Positions 33,725-64,000 of a stretch of DNA of 64,000 nt are shown here, piece after piece. The stretch spans positions 612,441 to 676,440 of the forward strand of contig JAXRKP010000037.1 in the NCBI GenBank assembly GCA_037039925.1. Direction: 5' to 3'. Below the pieces are notes generated by a model that saw nothing but the letters and a program-made list of their open reading frames with translations, did no database searches and had not been told where the DNA came from. Position 1 is the stretch's first letter, and every line of letters begins with the position of its first letter. The position numbers and the translations under genes were made by a program. Source of the DNA: Doris montereyensis. Its lineage: Eukaryota; Mollusca; Gastropoda; Nudibranchia; Dorididae.

Positions 33725-34123
33725 GGTCATTGAGGGTATTCTGGGAAACTCCGACATTTTTGGGCTGAGCTCTCGTGAAAATGACTATATTCGGCGATCG
33801 AGGGTGGGCAAGCCCAGCGGGCCATTGGTTTTTCCGGCTTTGTCCCTAAGAACCTAGCAACCCCTCCCCAAGTAGTCGGACGTATTCATGAGTTACCCAT
33901 GACCAAGAAGAGGAAACCTGCTCCCGCGAGGGATTGAAAGAGTGGCTCTCTTATTGCCCAATGTAACACAGTGGAGCCAACCCGATCGCTCATGGAGGGG
34001 TTAAGCCGCAGGGACATAACTGGCCCCATGCCAGCTGAGGAAGTAAGCTTTGAGTCTCTGTTTCAAAGGTTCTCTAGAGCAACTCAAAACGTAATCCAAA
34101 CCCTTAAAGAAGAAGTAGAAGAA
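33725..34123 (+). mobile_element. Unclassified retroposon with 13-bp target duplication
   Basis: A 399-bp, GC-richer segment flanked by GAAGACAGAACTT at 33712-33724 and 34124-34136. It ends in a GAA-rich tail (AAAGAAGAAGTAGAAGAA). Short tail plus direct target duplication is the mark of LINE-machinery insertion. There is no tRNA-like head. It includes a short frame (MEGLSRRDITGPMPAEE...) at the 3' end. Confidence 0.75.
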
Positions 34124-34139
34124 GAAGACAGAACTTAAA

Positions 34140-34727
34140 GGTACAAGTCATTTCGATTTGTTCAGCAAACATTTATTTTCTTTTTACACAATAGTGGCAA
34201 TTCTTAATGAAAATGAAACAGGGAAAAAACCCAAATTTAAAACAAATGAAATTCAACAAGTTAAATACTGGCTTTGATCTTGATAAAAATTGCACGCTAA
34301 ACAGCCGTATTTGTTTCTTTTTTAACAAAACATGTTGAAGAAAATACAAGAAGCAAATCGTAGGTCAGGGTCAATGTAAGAATTAAAATACATTCAAATG
34401 GAAAAGAGTCTAGATGTATCAGTATCACTGTTTTTAAAGTCTGCAAGTAATGAAATGGAAATTGCTTGGAGAACAAATTGGTTTAGGTCAGGATATAAAT
34501 AAAGATAAAACCTGAATGATAATAAACTTGTGAAATTATGAAAAAGGCAATAATAAGTGCAGGTTATAACATGTATTTATGTATTTGTTTAGAATGAATA
34601 TATAAAAAACATCCCCAAAACTTAGCTGATTAAAAAGGAATATTGATTTGAGAATGAAAAATGAGCGCACCAAACTTTTAGTAAGCACATCCTTTTCTAA
34701 TCAATACAGAGAGATGGTGTAGAGGGG
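34140..34727. other. No gene seen
   Basis: A/T-rich sequence, no repeat recognised. Confidence 0.4.
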
Positions 34728-34930
34728 AGAGAGAGAAAGACAGTTAGAAGGAGAGAGAGAGAGAGGGGGGGGATGGAGGGGGAGAGAGACAGAGAGGAGA
34801 GACAGACAGACAGTAGACAGATAGAAAGACAAACAGAGATAGACAGAGAAGGACAGACATGCACAGATGATATAGACCGAAAAGGGCAGCTGGACACAGA
34901 CAGACAAATTGATGGACAGAGAGAGAAAGA
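34728..34930. repeat. (GA)n/(CAGA)n microsatellite, imperfect
   Basis: GAGAGA, GGGGGG and ACAGACAG mixtures; false Ser/Leu ORFs on the - strand. Confidence 0.85.
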
Positions 34931-35659
34931 CTAATTTTAGTCGATCACAGCCTTGAATTTGAATAAAGTTTGTATGAAAGACGATTTCCAATGGTTAAAT
35001 TGAGCTCATCTAGAACCAGAAAGAAAAAATTATCTTCTGCACGTGAAAGGTAAAGAAAAGAAATAAGCATAAAATCAAAATTGCATATTTGACTATGACT
35101 TAAAACAATTTGCATTAGTATACATGTATATATATCCTATATATATCTGTATTTTGACAATTTCTAATACACATACATAGGTTAAAAAAAAATAAAAATG
35201 AAGTACTACTATTCACACAGCTTCAACACAATCAAAAAATGTTGATTGAATGACAATTATGTATAAAGTGTTCGGATATTTCTAAATTTCAAGATCAATT
35301 TCATCTTCATTATCAATGAAAACAACTACTTACGCTTATATCCATACTCTAACATAGATCAATAAACATATATCAAATTTCAAATTTGTTTCTCAGAAAA
35401 TAAGTTTAATTTTTTAAATTTTGTGTAAAATGTAATAAAAAGTCTTCCTTTCCATGAATCTAAATACATGCACTATTTACATCAACATAAAACTGGGCAA
35501 TAGCCACTGAATTTCTATTCTATTGCATTCCATAGGTCTAAGATAAGTAAATGTGGTAATGCCATGCAACTTTAACAGAGAAGACATTTATAATTTCTAA
35601 AATATCATTAAACTAATCGGTTTATCACAATTTCTTCATTATTCATATACAGTCTTGCT
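34931..35659. other. No gene seen
   Basis: AT-rich; no feature. Confidence 0.4.
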
Positions 35660-35806
35660 GTAAAGCTAGGTCCAACATTGAGTTCAGTGGGAAAGACGCT
35701 TAACATGCATCTTCCATACTTGACCAAAGTGCAAAGGGTATATAAGCACGAGCTTGGTAGTAAAAATCTGCATCAGATTAGTGTCTGTCCAGGAGGTCAT
35801 TGCACT
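35660..35806 (+). mobile_element. SINE family A, body fragment
   Basis: Carries the family A body (GGGAAAGACGCTTAACATGC, AGCACGAGCTTGGTAGTAAAA, GTCCAGGAGGTCATT) without the tRNA-like head. Confidence 0.75.
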
Positions 35807-35934
35807 TTTTATATATGACTTCTTGGATACTTTGACTGAATATTATATGCTTAGGACGTTTGGTAATTGTTTCAGATAGCAGGTATCTAATTCATTCATT
35901 TCAGTTTGTGTTAGTATCAGTACCCATGTGCCAC

Positions 35935-36132
35935 AGTTGTAGGTAAGGATAGATTTCACAAAGCTTGCCTTTGATGTTTATTTTTATTTTGTTTTCCCTT
36001 ATCCAGATTTTCTTCAGTTTGTTTAGGGCAACAGACAGTTTGCACTTCTTTAAGGGCATGTTCGAGATAGATAAAAAATAGTACAGGACTGAATCCATCT
36101 CCTTGGGTCATGCCGACATTGCTTGTGTGAAC

Positions 36133-36135
<3 letters not shown>
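35935..36135 (-). pseudogene. Reverse transcriptase fragment
   Basis: The - strand frame reads GMTQGDGFSPVLFFIYLEHA and LKEVQTVCCPKQTEENLD. G.(P/T)QGD.(L/F)SPVLF..YLE is RT palm motif B of LINE-type elements. Only this piece survives, cut at the AT repeat on its 5' side. Confidence 0.6.

Positions 36136-36182
<47 letters not shown>
36136..36182. repeat. (AT)n microsatellite
   Basis: Pure AT run of about 46 bp. Confidence 0.95.
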
Positions 36183-36186
<4 letters not shown>

Positions 36187-36937
36187 TGTAAATATAATAT
36201 GATATAATATATATGAAAATGTATAAAATATTAAAATTTTTTTCAAAGTTTGGCCACCATGTGGAATATAAAAACACAGATTGAATTTTAAAGAGGTAAA
36301 TAATTTTTCAAAAATTATATTTACTTTTTGTTTTTTAGTGCTTAAAAGATCACACTGTATAATATATACTGTAAAAAGTTATATAGACCAATCAGGATGT
36401 TAAACCACAGGGAATAGAACACTTTCAATAAATTGATTCCAAACAATGAGAAATATACAAAAATAATGAGCAAATTGTCATTCCTAACTTGAGCAATATA
36501 CAGCTGTTGAGCTTTGTTGAGTAAACACGTCTACTATGGTGGAAAAATCAATATTATTATACTGAGTTTTGTCTGTACTTTTCTTCACAGAATTTTTCAA
36601 TGGCATTTACAAGTCATAATAATGTCATGTTTACAATTTAACAATTTGAACATGAACTCAAAGCATAGGCAGGGGAATATAAAACTTGATCTCTTACTTA
36701 ACAGATAAGATACAAAACAAAACAAAAGGGTCCATCAGTTGTCACCTTCTTTCTCCCAGGGACACTTGAAGAAGAAGAAAAAAACCCAGACTTACAAATT
36801 GATGGCAAAGTTCATCATAAAAATAATATCAAATCTATGGTATGAGTCATCATTTCTTATCATGCTATTTAACACAATAAAATAATAAATTACTCTAATT
36901 TTGACATTTTTTTTTTATTGATTTCTCTCATAATACT
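36183..36937. other. No gene seen
   Basis: AT-rich; no feature. Confidence 0.4.
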
Positions 36938-37099
36938 GTGATACAAAAATGAAAAAAAAATTTCATCCATGAAACAAAAAGGGATTTTATTCACATGTAT
37001 GAATTATTTACAAACAATGAATAAAAGTTAAAGACTTAATGGCTGCAGTTATAACGAGAATGTAAATTAATTAGATAAACATGCTAGTTACAACTCTAA
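36938..37099. repeat. Direct repeat, copy 1 of 2
   Basis: Matches 37754-37924 in the same orientation (TTCATCCATGAAA, AATTATTTACAAA.AATGAATAAA, TTAATGGCTGCAGT, GATAAACATGCTAGTTACAA). Confidence 0.85.
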
Positions 37100-37753
37100 A
37101 CTACTTTTGACATTTTTATTGACTTATCTTGTAATTAATATTTGAAAGCAACATTAACTCAAGAAGCACTTGCGGTGTTACTGGAAGTGAACTTCTTACA
37201 GTGAGGGGTTTCCCCAGCCATTTGCATGAAAAATGCAAGGGGTGAAGCTAGGATTTAGACTTAGTTTGAGCAATGATTTAACATTTACAGATGATAAAAG
37301 ACCTATAAAACATGTATTTTCTGAAAGTTGAAAGAATAAGGAATTCATATTGAGATACTATTGCAACAAAAAAAACTTGTACTAATGACTAAACAATAGC
37401 AGCAATAGCTGTGTAATCAACTTAGGCTTGCATGAAGTGTGTTGAATGGGAAAGCATCACTTTGACAAATGATAGCGAGGCCACCGGAAAAGCTACGAGC
37501 TTAACATAAATTGTAATCTCATTGGCTGTTGTTTAACTATGAACTCAAAGGTCAAACTACGTCATAAACCATTTAGGGTAAGTGGAAATTTCCATTCAAG
37601 AAGCCTAGGTGTCTGGCCCTAAACATAGAGCCTGCGTGCTTCCGTGCCAATGATGGCAGCCATAAATATAGGGCCAACGCGCTTCCCAGGCCAGCCGTAA
37701 CATGCCCTTAATAAAGGTCCGGCACTCTACTTGGGTTAAAACGTCTTAAATCA
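37100..37753. other. Segment between two direct repeats
   Basis: Includes a GC-richer patch at 37590-37740 (GCCTGCGTGCTTCCGTGCC). No ORF of note. Confidence 0.4.
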
Positions 37754-37924
37754 CTGTAATACAAAATTAAAAAAATTTTCATCCATGAAATTAAAGTGAT
37801 CTTCTTCACATAAAGAATACATGTATAAATTATTTACAAATAATGAATAAAGAGTAACGATTTAATGGCTGCAGTAATAATGGGAATGTAAATTTAATTA
37901 GATAAACATGCTAGTTACAACTGA
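37754..37924. repeat. Direct repeat, copy 2 of 2
   Basis: See 36938-37099; the copies are about 815 bp apart. Confidence 0.85.
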
Positions 37925-40034
37925 AAAAGTACTAGATTCTAGGTGAAAACTTGAACTTTTTTTCAATACCCTTAAAGTATAATATAAATTTGTGCTGATT
38001 TGACAGAATCCGTCGTAAGATGAAAGGGGTTCAAACCGAGAAAACAGGAACATGAGAGCTGAAGTACATTTTCATGAAAATTGAGTTCTTTTCATTTTCC
38101 GTTCAAATAATCTTTATGAACACCCTGATGAAATATTTGCCTTAAAAGTGCCTAAAATGTGTTAAAAAAAATAAAGCACATTTTAGAAACTTCTTCCTGA
38201 AACAAAAGAAAAATTTTGAACGTAGTCTTCTCAAAACAGAGGCTTCATGCATTCTTGAAATTCTTCTTACAAAAAATTTGTAACTTCGTCAAAATTTAAC
38301 TAAATTTCACCAGATTAAGTTTAAAATGCCCAGAACACATTGGGCTATTAGTTCTTAAAATTTTCTGGATGCATGAAAAACTGACTGATGGCTTTAATTC
38401 AAATTTTAATTGACAAGGTATGAATTGATAAACTATTCAAATAGTATGTTTAAGCTACCTTCATTCGTACTTTGTGCATTAAAGGCTTTCACAAAGCCAT
38501 CAATCAGTTTGGTTTTTCTTTACATCTCCTGAAAACTTTGAGAAACCTAATTCAGGTGCATAGAATTCTGCAGTGGCAATTCTGATTTATGACATAAAGA
38601 ATATTAATTCTTACCTGGATTGTAGGGCTACTTTAAAATAAACTGCATTTGTTTATTTACGATAATATCATTATTCATATTAAAATCTTTGATTCAAAGC
38701 AGCCCTTGTCAAGAAATAGAACATGACACCAATTATGATTTCTGGACATACACACAATGTCATGACAGTTATCTCAATCATGTTTAAAGATTGTTCACAG
38801 CTTTTGGCAAGTGCAAGAACTGCTCGGTTAATAAAAACAAGTTGGCTTAAGTCATCTTGTCATAATATTTCAAATATAGCATGTTTGTGTTCAGAGCCAT
38901 AAAAAGACCTTTAAATTCTTTGTAGGGCACTGTTAAAACTACTTCCTTTTAATCAAGATACTCTTTAATTTTGAGGTAAAATAATATAATACAGTTAGGA
39001 CTCTAGTCCCAACACCTCTGTCCCACCAATTTGTCCAGATTATTGAGATATCTGGATTATCAAATTGCAGATCGACCACACTAGCGGAGGTGTGTTGTGT
39101 CTTGGCTGACTGGACACCCGCTTGCTTGTATCCGTCTGCCGGGACAATGTGGCACGCCTGTCAATAGGCTGTGATGCCACGTTGCTAAATAGTATGGATA
39201 AATGGTGTTAAGAAAGTTGAGTCTGGTAGCTGTGATGTGCAGTCAGTAGACTGGCTAGACTGTCTCAGACAGTAATTGGGTGTTAAGCTTGATGAAGCAT
39301 AAACTGTTCGTATTGTGGAAACTTGTTTCAAAATTAGGTGTTCAGATCCGGAATTCAAAATTTCCTAATTATCGGGTACAAATAAAAAAATGTTTTGTCC
39401 CTAACTCATCTGTTCAGATTTTCGAGACATCTGGATCCTTCATGATTTAGTAAAATGAAAAAATTAAAATAAGAAATATAAAGAATTTTTAAAATCTTTA
39501 GTTTTATCGTGTGTGTTTTTGTAAAAGTAAAAGGGCGTGCATGATAAGTCTTACATTTGTGATAGTTTGGTAAATTCAACGAAATGATAACTGAAATATA
39601 AAAGGATTTATGGGAAAAGTTTCATTGCAATCATATCTTCTCTGAAATTAATTGTTTAAATATAACATAACAACACTGAAAACAAAGATTTAAATAATAC
39701 TATAATGCAATAAGCCCTTGGCTGAGGCAAATTCACGATACATGGTAATGTTGAAAATCATATCGATAAAGATGAAGAAATCCACTATGACATGAGCCAT
39801 AAAGCTCCATGATTCTTTGATTCTTTGATTTCGTCAATGTAAAATTGTAAAATCAACAATAACCTTAGTAACATCTTTAAACAATTTCAGAGCGTGATTA
39901 TGAGTAGGATATGCCACGTCTAATATTCCAAAATTAAAAAATATATATAAATATATATATATAAATGCATATGAAAATATATTTTCTTTTCCTTTAAAGA
40001 AAAGCTGCATAGTGAGAAAAGTTAAACTCTTCAT
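37925..40034. other. No gene seen; 3' flank of the WD40 gene
   Basis: AT-rich. The near-inverted pieces ATCTGGATTATC (39050) and ATCTGGATCC (39427) are not enough to define an element. The 3' UTR of the WD40 gene must lie at the right end of this stretch. Confidence 0.4.

Positions 40035-64000
<23,966 letters not shown>

Noticed and set aside
39000..39440. Tigger-like element starting CAGTTAGGACTC
   Set aside because: I could not find a matching inverted right end; ATCTGGAT motifs alone are insufficient.

Overview
This is a window of nuclear DNA from an animal, most likely an AT-rich, repeat-laden marine invertebrate genome. The evidence is spliced genes with GT-AG introns, non-LTR retrotransposons of several clades, tRNA-derived SINEs, a Tc1/mariner fossil, TIR elements with TA target duplications, and very long microsatellites. 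There is no operon structure, no RBS and no prokaryotic gene. I cannot name the species.

Two spliced host genes can be reconstructed. (1) On the + strand, about 16.5-26.2 kb (possibly to 32.1 kb), is a SET-domain protein of KMT5A/SET8 type. The SET domain is split over two exons (to 17565, and 18665-18894). It is followed by a long Ser/Asp/Glu-rich region (20578-22240) carrying at least four candidate SUMO-interacting motifs, then two short helical C-terminal exons. A roughly 0.9 kb sequence just upstream of the gene, with a candidate first exon, recurs in direct orientation at 30.07-30.9 kb. This suggests a partial tandem duplication. (2) On the - strand, from the right edge of the window to 40035, are 14 exons of a WD40-repeat protein. 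They form the C-terminal part of a larger protein, possibly of the NACHT/WD-repeat type. The reading frame is continuous across most junctions and ends in Cys-Thr-Ile-Leu, a CaaX-like prenylation signal.

Both genes contain single-base frame breaks. Three clear cases are each repaired by lengthening a short homopolymer by one base, and a fourth by restoring a G doublet. This looks more like under-called bases in a long-read assembly than decay, so I do not call the genes pseudogenes.

Layout: 0-1.6 kb, LINE RT 3' part (jockey/CR1/L2-like). 2.3-3.2 kb, Tc1/mariner fossil. 4.0-5.7 kb, RTE fossil with a GAA tail. 7-14 kb, fragments of a transposase-like multicopy gene on both strands, a third LINE fragment, a hairpin pair and microsatellites. 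15.3-15.9 kb, tandem duplication. 16.2-32.1 kb, SET locus with TIR elements and SINEs in its introns. 32.4-40 kb, a 45-bp minisatellite, SINEs, a retroposon with target duplication, and AT-rich DNA without genes. 40-64 kb, the WD40 gene, whose introns hold two full-length copies of one RTE-like retrotransposon in opposite orientation (each with a 10-11 bp target duplication), a LINE inserted in a SINE, many SINEs, a roughly 490-bp (GA)n tract abutting a splice acceptor, and a 56-bp tandem repeat that multiplies a splice acceptor.
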